NCBI GenBank assembly: GCA_045646845.1
Contig: JAZRLO010000011.1
Location: 1 to 63,002 of the forward strand
Length of the DNA stretch: 63,002 nt
Source: HGM04593 sp045646845
GTDB lineage: Bacteria; Bacteroidota; Bacteroidia; Bacteroidales; Bacteroidaceae
Direction of reading: 5' to 3'
In this document: one piece after another, positions 18,296 through 27,416 of the stretch
Numbering within the stretch: the first letter of the stretch is position 1
Layout: the number at the start of each line of letters is the position of its first letter
Program-made: the position numbers and the translations under genes
Notes under the pieces: generated by a model
The model's database searches: none
What the model was told of the DNA's origin: nothing
The model's input: only the letters and a program-made list of their open reading frames with translations

Positions 18296-19678
18296 TTACA
18301 GCAGTTTCTTTACAAGCCCGAACATCTTGTAGGGCATGTAACGGAAAGGCAGGTCTATCCAGGTAGGTGTGGTGACCACTGAGCGTTTGTGCGAGAATGC
18401 GTCAAAACTCAACCTTCCGTGGTAGTGTCCCATTCCAGAATTTCCCACGCCTCCGAAGGGGATATTCTCGTTGGCTATGTGCATTATGGTGTCGTTGATG
18501 CAGGAACCGCCTGCAGATGTCAGACGGATAATATCCTTGCCGTCCTTTACCTTGCCGAAGTAGTAGAGTGCCAGCGGTTTCTCCCTCTTACGTATGAACG
18601 ATACGACCTCTTCTCTGTCGTTGAAGGGTATCATTGGCAGTACTGGGCCGAATATCTCTTCAGTCATTACCGGTGAGTCGAGCGGAACATCGGCAAGCAG
18701 TGTAGGCTCTATGTAACGCTGTGTGGCATCACTCTTTCCGCCATAGACTATGCGTCCGTCCTTCAGATAGCCGCTTACACGTTCGAACGCTTTATCGCTT
18801 ACAAGACGTACATAATTGCGGCTCTCCTTGGTGTCGTTGCCGTGCAGGCGTGCGATTGCCTTGCCGAACTCCCTGATGAACTCTTCCTGCCTGCTATGGT
18901 GTATGAGCAGGTAGTCGGGTGCAATGCAGGTCTGTCCTGCGTTGAGCGTCTTTCCCCATGCGATACGGCGTGCCGCAATCTTTATGTCTGCTTCTTCATC
19001 TACGATACATGGGCTCTTGCCGCCGAGTTCAAGCACTACCGGTGTGAGGTTCTTGGCTGCCGCGCTCATTACCATGCGTCCCAGTGCCGGGCTCCCGGTG
19101 AAGAATATTATGTCGAACCTTTCATTGAGCAGCGCGGTATTTACGTCACGGTTTCCCTGAACTACTGCAATGTATTCTCTGCCGAATGTGGCTGAAATCA
19201 TCTCCTCTATTACGCGTGATACGTTAGGGACATAGGGCGATGGCTTCAGTATGGCTGTACATCCGGCTGAGATAGCTCCTACAAGTGGGTTCAGCAGGAG
19301 TTGGACTGGGTAGTTCCATGGCGAAATGATGAGTGCGTTGCCCAGGGGCTCGCTTACCGTGCGGCTGCGTGAGGGCATCATCTTCAGCGGTGTCGATGCA
19401 CTGCGGCTTTTCATCCATCCACGCAGGTGCGACAGGTGGTTCTTTATCTCGCCCGTGACAATGCTGAGCTCTGTGAGGATGGCTTCCTCTGCCGATTTGT
19501 GAAGGTCCTGCCATAATGCTTCGCACAGAGGCTTTTCCCACTCGTTGAGTGCATGCAGCAACTTTCTTAACTGCTCCTTGCGGAATTTGCGGTCAAGCGT
19601 AGCGTTGCTTGCAAAAAACTCACGCTGCGCTGCCAGAATGCTCTTTATCTCTTTTTCAGTAGTGTTCTTTATGCTCAT
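18296..19678 (-). CDS. Aldehyde dehydrogenase (class 3-like)
   Basis: 460 aa NAD(P)-dependent aldehyde dehydrogenase. Visible signatures: PWNYPVQLLLNPLVGAISAG, the catalytic glutamate region LELGGKSPCIV, and the catalytic cysteine in NAGQTCIAPDY. Length and the C-terminal segment with GVGNSGMGHYHGRLSFDAFS fit class 3/ALDH3 enzymes acting on fatty or aromatic aldehydes, but the substrate is not fixed by sequence. I chose the ATG at 19678 (MSIKNTTEKE), because the longer frame to 19720 would overlap the preceding gene. It lies seven bases after the short-chain dehydrogenase gene. Confidence 0.93.
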   Translation of the reverse strand: MSIKNTTEKEIKSILAAQREFFASNATLDRKFRKEQLRKLLHALNEWEKPLCEALWQDLHKSAEEAILTELSIVTGEIKNHLSHLRGWMKSRSASTPLKMMPSRSRTVSEPLGNALIISPWNYPVQLLLNPLVGAISAGCTAILKPSPYVPNVSRVIEEMISATFGREYIAVVQGNRDVNTALLNERFDIIFFTGSPALGRMVMSAAAKNLTPVVLELGGKSPCIVDEEADIKIAARRIAWGKTLNAGQTCIAPDYLLIHHSRQEEFIREFGKAIARLHGNDTKESRNYVRLVSDKAFERVSGYLKDGRIVYGGKSDATQRYIEPTLLADVPLDSPVMTEEIFGPVLPMIPFNDREEVVSFIRKREKPLALYYFGKVKDGKDIIRLTSAGGSCINDTIMHIANENIPFGGVGNSGMGHYHGRLSFDAFSHKRSVVTTPTWIDLPFRYMPYKMFGLVKKLL

Positions 19679-19685
19679 TTTTCCT

Positions 19686-20498
19686 TTATTTCTGTCTGCC
19701 GGTAAAATTGTCCATCGCATGGAAAATGCCTACGACTTCCCCAAAGATATAATCGAAAATCGAGGTAGGCAATATTGCCTGACAGAATCGTATGAAATGG
19801 TAGCCGAAAGGAATTCCCTTGAAGTTCCTGTTCTTTTCTATGCTCTTTATTATTTTGCGTGCCGTAGGCTCCGGCTTCAGTATCGGGAATATGCGCGATT
19901 TTACACCATCGAACATGCCTGTGTTTATGAAGTAGGGTGCAATGGTGGTGAAACGGACCTTGCTCTTCATCTGCTTCAGTTCAATGCGTACACTGTCGCT
20001 CCAACCGATAACAGCCCATTTACTTGCTACATATACCGACATCCTCGGGTTTGCAATCATGCCGGCTGCCGATGCAATGTTGCATATATGTCCATGGTTG
20101 CGTTCTATCATTCCTGGAAGGAACTGCTGCGCAATTACCATCGGTGCAATAGAGTTTATGTTCATTGTACGCTCGATGTCACGTGCGCTCTGCTTGTCGA
20201 AAGTGTTGTTGTTGGCAACAATGCCGGCACAATTGATGACTATGTCCACGTTACCGCACTCCTTAGTTGTCTTTTCTGCAATCTCGGCAACCTGTTTGCT
20301 GTCCGAAACATCAACTTTATATCCCTTGACATTACCAAGGCTCTTGAACTCCTCTATGGTGGTTGCGATGCTCTCTTCGTTTATATCCCATATGACAAGG
20401 CAACGCGCACCCTTTTCGAGTGACATCTTTCCCATTAGTCGGCCGATACCCGATGCTCCGCCAGTGATAAGTACACAATTATTCTTGATTTTGGTCAT
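19686..20498 (-). CDS. Short-chain dehydrogenase/reductase
   Basis: 270 aa Rossmann-fold oxidoreductase. The cofactor motif TGGASGIG is at the N-terminus, NCAGIV follows, and the catalytic serine region SAAGMI precedes YVASK (Tyr and Lys). The hydrophobic and basic C-terminal ~60 residues (FKGIPFGYHFIRFCQAILPT) suggest membrane association, as in retinol- or sphingolipid-type SDRs. It is paired with the downstream aldehyde dehydrogenase, so the two may act in sequence on an alcohol, aldehyde and acid of lipid origin; this is inference. Confidence 0.9.
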   Translation of the reverse strand: MTKIKNNCVLITGGASGIGRLMGKMSLEKGARCLVIWDINEESIATTIEEFKSLGNVKGYKVDVSDSKQVAEIAEKTTKECGNVDIVINCAGIVANNNTFDKQSARDIERTMNINSIAPMVIAQQFLPGMIERNHGHICNIASAAGMIANPRMSVYVASKWAVIGWSDSVRIELKQMKSKVRFTTIAPYFINTGMFDGVKSRIFPILKPEPTARKIIKSIEKNRNFKGIPFGYHFIRFCQAILPTSIFDYIFGEVVGIFHAMDNFTGRQK

Positions 20499-20547
20499 AA
20501 TTGTACTGTTTTTGTGTTAAATATGTATTTTTGTGCCTTTTGGAGCG

Positions 20548-20578
20548 CAAAAGTAGTATAAAATGAATCTGTGTACAA
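20548..20578 (-). promoter_or_regulatory. Promoter of the SDR-aldehyde dehydrogenase pair
   Basis: Minus-strand TTG (complement of 20576-20578) and TACTTTTG (20548-20555) with 20 bases between them, about 50 bases upstream of the SDR start. Confidence 0.5.
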
Positions 20579-20630
20579 GTTAATTTTGCACAAAATTGTA
20601 TAATCTGTGCAAAATGGACAAATATTGTAC

Positions 20631-21935
20631 TCATTTGACTGTGCCGTACGGGAGTCCGTCTATGCGGTCGATAGGGTAGTTGCCCTCGAGCATTCCGCTA
20701 ATTATTGTATCTCTCGCGCCCGGGCTCTGATAAGGGTAGAGTTCGAAGAGAGGCATTACCGATGCGAAATGTTCCATTATCTCCGACTGTATGTTCTCGT
20801 ATTTTCCCCAATCTGTAGTTGCGGTGAAACAATAGAACTGTATCGGGAGTCCGTTCTCAGTGGGTTCCAGCGTACGTACCATAATCATCATGTCCTTCCT
20901 TATCATGGGGTGACGTCGCAGGTAGATGTCGGCATATGCGCGGAAAAGTCCTGCGTTTGTCTCTATGCTTCCCACGTCAGTGCCGATTGCATCAGCCGTC
21001 TCTCCTGTATTTCGGGTAATGTATGCCGCAAGCCCGCTGTCAAGTTTTTTCAGTCGTCTCAACATGGTGTCGTTGCAGGGTTTTATGTGGTCGAGTTTCA
21101 CCGTGTAACCTCTCGCGATGCGGCGTCCGCCACTGTCGCTCATTCCGCGCCAGTTAAGGAAAGTCTCGTTTATGAGAGTGTATGGCGGTACGGTTGCTAT
21201 GGTGTTGTCCCAGTTGCGCACCTTTACAATGGTGAGCGAGATGTCGAACACGCTTCCGTTTATGCTGGTACCGGGCAACTCAATCCAGTCGCCGAGTCGT
21301 ATCATGTCGTTCTCAAGAAGCAGGAAGCCGCCCACGAATCCCATTATGCTGTCCTTTGCCACGAGCATGAGGACTGCCGCGAACGCTCCAAGACCACCGA
21401 TGAGGTAGAGTGGTGACTTGTCTGTGAAGATGGATATCACAACTATCGTTGCAATAAGATAGACTATTATTTTCCCGACCTGTATTAACCCCTTTATTGG
21501 TCTGTCGTGGTATTTTCTGTTTGTGAACACCGACTCTCCAATGGTACTCAGTAATGCGTTCACGGCCATGACTGCCGCAACCACGAAGTATATCCATACA
21601 ATCCTTTCGATATATACAGGCATAATCCCTTTCCCCTCAATGATGAAAGGGAGCATGCCGTTCAATATCATGGGTGAAACAATGTATGCCACCTTGCGCA
21701 TTCTTCCGTTTTGCGTCAGTCTCTCCATGAACGGAATATTCCTGTGCTTCAGCAGGCGGTTGACTGTAAACAGCGCGACCCTGAAGACAAGTTCCGAAAC
21801 CAGCAGTGCTGTGCCTGTGACAAGCAGCAGAAGTATCACAGTGTCCAGTTTTTCGGCGACCTCTCCCGATACACCCATAGCCTCGAGCAAGGCATTGATT
21901 TTTCTGTAAAGAAACTCGGCTATTCTCTCTTTCAT
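20631..21935 (-). CDS. Mechanosensitive ion channel, MscS family (YbdG-like)
   Basis: 434 aa inner-membrane channel. Several hydrophobic N-terminal helices are followed by the MscS pore and beta domain: IGGLGAFAAVLMLVAKDSI (TM3-like) and then IRLGDWIELPGTSINGSVFD. The long C-terminal cytoplasmic part, with VPPYTLINETFLNWRGM, matches the larger YbdG/MscM-type members rather than the compact MscS. It should open under membrane tension during osmotic downshift. It is a single-gene unit. Confidence 0.92.
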   Translation of the reverse strand: MKERIAEFLYRKINALLEAMGVSGEVAEKLDTVILLLLVTGTALLVSELVFRVALFTVNRLLKHRNIPFMERLTQNGRMRKVAYIVSPMILNGMLPFIIEGKGIMPVYIERIVWIYFVVAAVMAVNALLSTIGESVFTNRKYHDRPIKGLIQVGKIIVYLIATIVVISIFTDKSPLYLIGGLGAFAAVLMLVAKDSIMGFVGGFLLLENDMIRLGDWIELPGTSINGSVFDISLTIVKVRNWDNTIATVPPYTLINETFLNWRGMSDSGGRRIARGYTVKLDHIKPCNDTMLRRLKKLDSGLAAYITRNTGETADAIGTDVGSIETNAGLFRAYADIYLRRHPMIRKDMMIMVRTLEPTENGLPIQFYCFTATTDWGKYENIQSEIMEHFASVMPLFELYPYQSPGARDTIISGMLEGNYPIDRIDGLPYGTVK

Positions 21936-21996
21936 TCCTTTTTTATATATAACAAACGAAAAAGCCTTTTTTGTCTTGATTCCGGCCGGCTTTCTA

Positions 21997-22026
21997 TTGT
22001 ATTATCACCCTTTTTCATTATTTTCG
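21997..22026 (+). promoter_or_regulatory. Promoter before the thioesterase gene
   Basis: TTG (21997-21999), 19-base spacer, TATTTTCG (22019-22026), then the ATG at 22052. Confidence 0.5.
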
Positions 22027-22051
22027 CGGGAAACAGTTAAAAATTAAGATT

Positions 22052-22426
22052 ATGCTTAAAGAGGGATTGGAATATACCAGCAAAGTGATTGTAGGAAAGG
22101 ACAACTGTGCATCGGCTGTCGGTTCAGGAGGTCTCGATGTCTTCGCAACGCCTTCGATGGTGGCTCTTATGGAAAACGCGGCAATGAATGCAGTAGCCCC
22201 GTTTCTGCCCGAAGGTTCCACAACTGTCGGTACGGAGGTGAATATAACGCATACAAAAGCGTCGGCACCGGGTGCCGGAATAAGTGCAAGGGCAATACTG
22301 TCATCTATCGAAGGGCGCAAACTCATTTTTTATGTCGAGGCACACGACGGTGATACCTGCATAGGCAAGGGATCGCACGTGCGTTTCATTGTGGATATTG
22401 AACGCTTCATGGCGAAGTTGAAATAG
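22052..22426 (+). CDS. Hotdog-fold thioesterase (FlK-like)
   Basis: 124 aa single-domain hotdog protein. Segments such as SGGLDVFATPSMVALMENAA and TEVNITHTKASAPGAG resemble the fluoroacetyl-CoA thioesterase-like family, which hydrolyses acyl-CoA thioesters. In Bacteroidota these are generic small thioesterases, so a fluoroacetate substrate is not implied. The gene stands alone between a promoter and a strong terminator. Confidence 0.88.
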   Translation: MLKEGLEYTSKVIVGKDNCASAVGSGGLDVFATPSMVALMENAAMNAVAPFLPEGSTTVGTEVNITHTKASAPGAGISARAILSSIEGRKLIFYVEAHDGDTCIGKGSHVRFIVDIERFMAKLK

Positions 22427-22463
22427 ACAAAAGAGTAGAATAGAAGAACCTTGCATATATTAC

Positions 22464-22500
22464 AATACAAACGCCCCTCATTGGCGTTTGTATTTTTTAA
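22464..22500 (+). terminator. Intrinsic terminator after the thioesterase gene
   Basis: Perfect 12-bp arms AATACAAACGCC (22464-22475) and GGCGTTTGTATT (22483-22494), loop of seven, followed by T-rich sequence. The 150 bases between it and the next gene show nothing else. Confidence 0.85.
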
Positions 22501-22649
22501 CACATTGTTTGGAACAATACCCGAACAACGGATGTTTAATCATTGCAAGCCACTGATAGCATGTGCATGGCACACAGCAGTGGACGATTGCATAGTAGTT
22601 TTGTCGTGTTTTATTTTGTGTTTGTGTTTAGGTTGCCCTCTGATGTGAA

Positions 22650-23978
22650 TCACGGGGCAACCGCCTTTTTGCCATTCATCTCGTCATCAATGTTCAGAAG
22701 TCCTTTTAGCTCCTTTGTTTCATGTTCGTAGATAGGTGTCAAGGCCGGTTCTATAATCTCATTTACCCAATTGTGCCCCAGATATGCAGTCTTTATAACG
22801 GTAAATGCGTTCTTGAGGAATGAATCTCCTTTCTTTCTGCTCTTCATTTTCTTCAGTTCGCTTTTCCATACCTCTTTTTCCCATTTCTTGTATCCCGGGA
22901 GGTTTGCAAAGTTTACAGCCTCAACATTGCCGAGTTCCTCTATCTTTATATAATGCTCGGCCTTGAGTTGGCATGTCTCAAATACCTCCATTTCTATACG
23001 GTATTCACCTGTTCCCCATAAAGGTTCGGAACTTGTACCGACAAATGAACGGGGAACAATGAAACTCTCTCCTGTGGTGCTGACATAATTGGCAAGCTGT
23101 GAATCGTTCTTGGTGTAAAAGAAGGCGTATTCACCATCTATCGGTTTGAAGACCTTTGGGTCAATCTTGGCTTTTATGTTGAATGTTCCTAATTTCTGGT
23201 CAGACATTACCATTACGGCTTCGTTTATCCACGATGAATATATGTTTACGTTGATGTTCAGCTCCAGATTGGTGTATTTTGTGGTATCGTACCTCTCCAG
23301 CTTCGGGATGTTGCAGAATTCAGGGTAGAATATCAACGTATCAACCTCAAGCAGGAATTTCGAGTGGTTCGCCATATGGGCCATGCCAAGACTGTCCGTG
23401 CGGAGTTTGCATGAAAGGTAGTATGCATCGTGTCCCGCGCGTTTGCTATTCTGCTTCATACTGTCGGGCGATTCCACCTCAATGAAGTTGCGGCAGCTGA
23501 ATCCGTTGAACCTAAGATTGTAAGGGTCCAATGCTCCTGATGTCGATGGTGTATAATAGAAGTCATTTATGCTCTCGCTCGTTGACAGCTTTTTGTTGTA
23601 TGTACACTGTTCTTGTTTGGCTTTTATCCATTCGTTGAAGTCGTTGGAGTTCTTGTGGACCATTTCGGAAATGAAACTGACTCCAAGGTCTATGAGACCC
23701 GATGTTGCAGATACTGTTTTTTGTGTCAATACGCTCTTGTACGACTTTAATATGCTCTCTCCCAACTCTTTCCAACCGCGGTTGGACTGTTCCTTCAATG
23801 TGTCAATGCTACTGTTGTTCCGGACAACTGATTCTTTTTGGAGACTGCTGACAATAATCTGGTATTTTCGGGTTGTTTTCACTTCCTTATCCTTCCCGTC
23901 CGGTTCCTTGTCTATCGTTGTCGTTGCGTATATGTCCGCAATAGCAAAAATAAATAATAATAGTAATGTCTTTTTCAT
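22650..23978 (-). CDS. Exported protein of unknown family, last gene of the CHAT/trypsin operon
   Basis: 442 aa, not recognised. The N-terminus (MKKTLLLLFIFAIADIYA) is a signal peptide, so the protein should be exported. There is no lipobox and no clear second TM helix; a short hydrophobic stretch near residues 95-110 (SGLIDLGVSFIS) is too weak to call. The middle is predicted mixed beta (NLELNINVNIYSSWI and neighbours); the C-terminal ~110 residues are Lys/Glu rich and helical. It begins 10 bases after the CHAT gene and has no known partner family that I can name. As the last gene of an operon with two proteases it could be a protease substrate or effector; this is a positional inference only. 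Confidence 0.8.
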   Translation of the reverse strand: MKKTLLLLFIFAIADIYATTTIDKEPDGKDKEVKTTRKYQIIVSSLQKESVVRNNSSIDTLKEQSNRGWKELGESILKSYKSVLTQKTVSATSGLIDLGVSFISEMVHKNSNDFNEWIKAKQEQCTYNKKLSTSESINDFYYTPSTSGALDPYNLRFNGFSCRNFIEVESPDSMKQNSKRAGHDAYYLSCKLRTDSLGMAHMANHSKFLLEVDTLIFYPEFCNIPKLERYDTTKYTNLELNINVNIYSSWINEAVMVMSDQKLGTFNIKAKIDPKVFKPIDGEYAFFYTKNDSQLANYVSTTGESFIVPRSFVGTSSEPLWGTGEYRIEMEVFETCQLKAEHYIKIEELGNVEAVNFANLPGYKKWEKEVWKSELKKMKSRKKGDSFLKNAFTVIKTAYLGHNWVNEIIEPALTPIYEHETKELKGLLNIDDEMNGKKAVAP

Positions 23979-23988
23979 ATTATATTAA

Positions 23989-26226
23989 TTATAGTACGTC
24001 AATAAGTATAAAAGCATTTGTGTATTGTGGCTTGTCATATTTGATTTTTCCCTTTTTTCTTGACAGTGTGGCCGTGCTGAAATGTTCCCTGTCGTGATTT
24101 CCGTCAATCATTTTTCTGCGGGCATTCATGAAAGCCCTGTAAACGTCCGGCGTAGGCGAAGTGTCTTTTTTTAGTTCTGTGTAGAAATTTTCCATAAAGT
24201 AACTGGTAGCCGTGTCGTTGACGCTCCATAAACTCAGCATCATTGAAGATACGCCAGCTTGTTTGAGTGCACGCTGCATTCCATAAACTCCGTCCGATGT
24301 TACATATCCCAAGCCTGTCTGGCATGCAGACATGACTATCAGATTTACATTCGAGAAGTCCTGTTCCGATATCTCTTTTGCCGTAAGTATGCCGTCCGAC
24401 ATTTCCGGGTTGAAATCTTCAGTGATGAGGTTTTTTCCGGCTCCGGCCATTATTATTCCGCTCTCCGAGAGTGCCTTGTCTGTGATTGCCGGCTTAAGGT
24501 ATGTGCCATTCATGACTCCTGCAAAATATCCATGAGTCGCAAGGTGTATAATGGAATATCCATCGTTTGCCATTTCAATGAGATTGTCATCTGTTGCACG
24601 GCTCCCGCTCATGATGCTGTCATTGCTGTTGTCGTCACTCCTTATTTCGTGGATAGCATGTATCTCCTTGTCTGTTCCGGGCAGGTCTTTTATATATGAT
24701 GCGGATTCATGAAGCATCATATATCCTTCCACGTCGTTTTCATTCTTGTGCTCGTCAATATTGGCGTAGAAATCTATTCCGCCAAACAACAATACACTCC
24801 CTCGCTTCATCTTTGGCGGCGAAAGCAGTATTCTGGTAGAGCTGAGGCGTCTGCATTCGAAACCGTTATTGGGTTGCATGAATTCTATGGCAAGCTGGTG
24901 TATTATGCCGTCGGGTGAAAAATAGACTTTTTGTGACGGGGCTATTGCGGAGAGCAACTCCTCTGTCCATATCTGCCCGAAAACCGTAGAGTCGGAATAG
25001 AGTTCGTCCTTCAATTCCGCTATGTCCGATGATATGCATTGTTCCAATGTATATCCGCTTTGGGTAATTGTGCCGGATATCTCTTCAAGAGCACCTATCT
25101 CTATAAATTCCGGTTTCTTGCTGTCAGGCTTCACTACCAATGCTCCCAAATGCTCTTCTTCGTTGCTTCCCTTGTACTGTATGAACTCTATTGCGCATTC
25201 GCTTTTCTTCAGTTTACGCTTGATGTCCTTCCAATTGTACTTTTGCTTTTTCTCGTTGCTTCTCAGTATATATCCCTTGCTGTATAATGCCATGTCATAC
25301 AGCAACTCGGGTGCGTAATCACCCAGTCGGTAGCAGTCTGTGGCGAATTGACTCATGTTGAGCCAAAATTGCTCGCGTTGAAGGTCTGACATTTTTTCTG
25401 CCTGTTCATCAATTTCCTTCATTATATATCGGGCATACCGTTCGTAGCATTTTTTTGCTTCTTTTATATTGTCGGTACCTTCATGGTTGTGCTGCATCAT
25501 CAGAATTTTTCCCTTGGTGCGATAAATGTATGGGTTCTCATCATGCGCTTCATCGTATATCTCATCAATGCATTCCAAAGCATCCGTAAACCGTCCGAGG
25601 TGAGCCAACACTATTGCTTTTGAAATGCAGGCGTCAATGAATCTGTTTTCATCGAAATAGTTGTACCAGTGGTCGTATATCTTTTCGGCCAATGTCAGGG
25701 CTGATTCGTAATCTGTATATTTGTAATACAGGTTGAGCAGGTCACGATACAATGTTATTTTCAGTGTGGGGTTGTCAAAGCGTGTGCGCTTCTCGAGCAG
25801 ATTGATGTATTCCAGACTTTCTGAATATGAGTCCAACGACAGTTGATATGCGTTCCGGCTGATATCGGTCATGCAATAATAGTATGATCCCAGAAGTTTG
25901 TAGTATGCTTGCAACCATGTATATTTTATGGAGTCATTCTCTATTACCATCTGCGAGGAATTGATTTTTTTGCCGGCCTCTTCAAGCACCTCCTTTATTG
26001 TTGTTGTCCAGTCAAGCATGTATGCGACCTCACCTTGAGCAAAAAGACAGTCCATGTAGAGACATGTGTCGCCTGCAGCAAGGGCCTCTTCCTGCAATGT
26101 GGAAAATGCGGTTTCAGCCTTACGGTATTCTTTGTTGTCGCTCAGGCTCTTTGTCTCTTTGAATGTAATTTGTGCATTGGCCTGGAATATAAAAGCCGAA
26201 ATTATCAGGAGTATCGCCTTTTTCAT
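23989..26226 (-). CDS. Exported TPR-CHAT protease
   Basis: 745 aa. Residues 1-18 form a signal peptide ending QANA. Residues about 20-330 are helical TPR-like repeats (for example YYKYTDYESALTLAEKIYDH and LAHLGRFTDALECIDEIYDE). Residues about 430-745 are a CHAT domain, a caspase-like peptidase fold: the catalytic His lies in IIHLATHGYF (His565) and the Cys in VMSACQTGLG (Cys635), both intact. CHAT proteases cleave partner proteins in several conflict and cell-death systems. Here the leader peptide places the enzyme in the periplasm. The gene overlaps the preceding pseudokinase gene by four bases. Confidence 0.9.
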   Translation of the reverse strand: MKKAILLIISAFIFQANAQITFKETKSLSDNKEYRKAETAFSTLQEEALAAGDTCLYMDCLFAQGEVAYMLDWTTTIKEVLEEAGKKINSSQMVIENDSIKYTWLQAYYKLLGSYYYCMTDISRNAYQLSLDSYSESLEYINLLEKRTRFDNPTLKITLYRDLLNLYYKYTDYESALTLAEKIYDHWYNYFDENRFIDACISKAIVLAHLGRFTDALECIDEIYDEAHDENPYIYRTKGKILMMQHNHEGTDNIKEAKKCYERYARYIMKEIDEQAEKMSDLQREQFWLNMSQFATDCYRLGDYAPELLYDMALYSKGYILRSNEKKQKYNWKDIKRKLKKSECAIEFIQYKGSNEEEHLGALVVKPDSKKPEFIEIGALEEISGTITQSGYTLEQCISSDIAELKDELYSDSTVFGQIWTEELLSAIAPSQKVYFSPDGIIHQLAIEFMQPNNGFECRRLSSTRILLSPPKMKRGSVLLFGGIDFYANIDEHKNENDVEGYMMLHESASYIKDLPGTDKEIHAIHEIRSDDNSNDSIMSGSRATDDNLIEMANDGYSIIHLATHGYFAGVMNGTYLKPAITDKALSESGIIMAGAGKNLITEDFNPEMSDGILTAKEISEQDFSNVNLIVMSACQTGLGYVTSDGVYGMQRALKQAGVSSMMLSLWSVNDTATSYFMENFYTELKKDTSPTPDVYRAFMNARRKMIDGNHDREHFSTATLSRKKGKIKYDKPQYTNAFILIDVL

Positions 26227-27416
26227 TTCTCTCTATAATTATGGTTCATTATAACGAATGATGCGTTTCCATTTTTTTTATTTGTAATCTTCAATGTGGT
26301 TGTCTCTTCAGGTGACGGACCTTCGTCTGCGTCAATGAAAAAGTATGAGATTCCGTTTTTGTCTATTATGTCCGGTTTTAGCGGTGCCCTCTCCCCGAAC
26401 TGCAGGCTGCAACTGTATTTGTTACCTGAACGGTAAGGGATTACCATGAACACCTGCTTGCCGTAACGTCCAGTCATCTTATATGTTGCAGTGGAGTTTT
26501 TCTTTATGCATTTCTCGAACATTGAGAAATCAAAACGCTCGTCCGAACCGTCAAGTAATTCCCTGTTTGAAAGTTGTATGCGCCTGCCGTTTTTCAATTC
26601 ACTTACTATGATGTTTACCCCCAATCGCTTTACTTCGCTTGATATTGGTTTACAGTCATTCTTGCTGTCGCGGAGTTCGTCCATTAGAGTGAATATCTCT
26701 TTTAGCTTGTCCAGTTCGTCCTGTGCCTTATTCCAACTCTTTTCGTTGTCGTTTCTGAGCAGAAGTACCGCATTCCGCATCTGTAACAGCTCATGCTCCC
26801 CGGCCTCCTCGAGAGTCTGTGCATTTATAGTCTGTGTACCTGTCAGGAATATAAGCAAGACAAGAATACTCCTTATGGTCTGTGTAAAGATATTATCGGG
26901 CCATTTGCTGTCAATCTCTTCTACCGTCGTTTCTCCAATGAACTCTTTCTGCATTTTTGGTTCGCGTCGTTTTTCTGCGGTTCTGTTTATCTCTCTGGCG
27001 GCGATATCTTTTATTTGTGTTGCCGTAGCTCTTTTTTCCTTGACGGGTGAAAGACATTGTGCGAGAAGTGTGTTGAGCTTTTCAGCCTCAGGGGCGGCCA
27101 ATGAAGGTATAGGTGTATTCGTGTTTATTTCACCTTCACCTTTTCCGTTGAAAATGGATGAGCCGAGCATCAGTTCCATTGCAGATGCGGCAAGGCACCA
27201 GATGTCTTCTTCCTTTTCAGCTCCGGAACAGTTCTCCACGAGTTTGAAGTGACGCCCTTCCACAATGATATTCCCGAGGGATACTTTGCCGTTGGCTTTG
27301 TTACGGGAATGTATATTTTCGAGTGAGGAAGATATGTCGTGCATGAATTGCCAGCAGACAGCCATGTTGCAGTAGCCTTTCAGCGCCGTTGCGTATATGT
27401 CGTTATTGTTGGCCAT
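26223..27416 (-). CDS. Single-pass membrane pseudokinase lacking the N-lobe
   Basis: 397 aa. Residues about 20-145 look like only the C-lobe of a Ser/Thr protein kinase: helix E FMHDISSSLENIHSRN; a catalytic loop in which HRD is lost but the loop Asn remains (VSLGNIIV, Asn49); DFG replaced by ENC after FKLV; helix F EEDIWCLAASAMELMLG with its structural Asp71; and helix I EKRATATQI with Arg129. No N-lobe, glycine loop or VAIK lysine exists, and the upstream gene leaves no room for one, so catalysis is very unlikely. One TM helix (about 180-198) follows, then a ~200-residue extracytoplasmic part beginning with a helical stretch. Probably a scaffold or signal relay. Confidence 0.75.
   Translation of the reverse strand: MANNNDIYATALKGYCNMAVCWQFMHDISSSLENIHSRNKANGKVSLGNIIVEGRHFKLVENCSGAEKEEDIWCLAASAMELMLGSSIFNGKGEGEINTNTPIPSLAAPEAEKLNTLLAQCLSPVKEKRATATQIKDIAAREINRTAEKRREPKMQKEFIGETTVEEIDSKWPDNIFTQTIRSILVLLIFLTGTQTINAQTLEEAGEHELLQMRNAVLLLRNDNEKSWNKAQDELDKLKEIFTLMDELRDSKNDCKPISSEVKRLGVNIIVSELKNGRRIQLSNRELLDGSDERFDFSMFEKCIKKNSTATYKMTGRYGKQVFMVIPYRSGNKYSCSLQFGERAPLKPDIIDKNGISYFFIDADEGPSPEETTTLKITNKKNGNASFVIMNHNYREK

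Noticed and set aside
22464..22649. Possible extra small gene before the CHAT operon end
   Set aside because: Only a terminator hairpin and AT-rich sequence; open frames are short and without a coding look.
26491..27252. 253-codon plus-strand frame over the pseudokinase gene
   Set aside because: Ser/Phe-rich product typical of an antisense shadow; the minus-strand gene fits the operon spacing.
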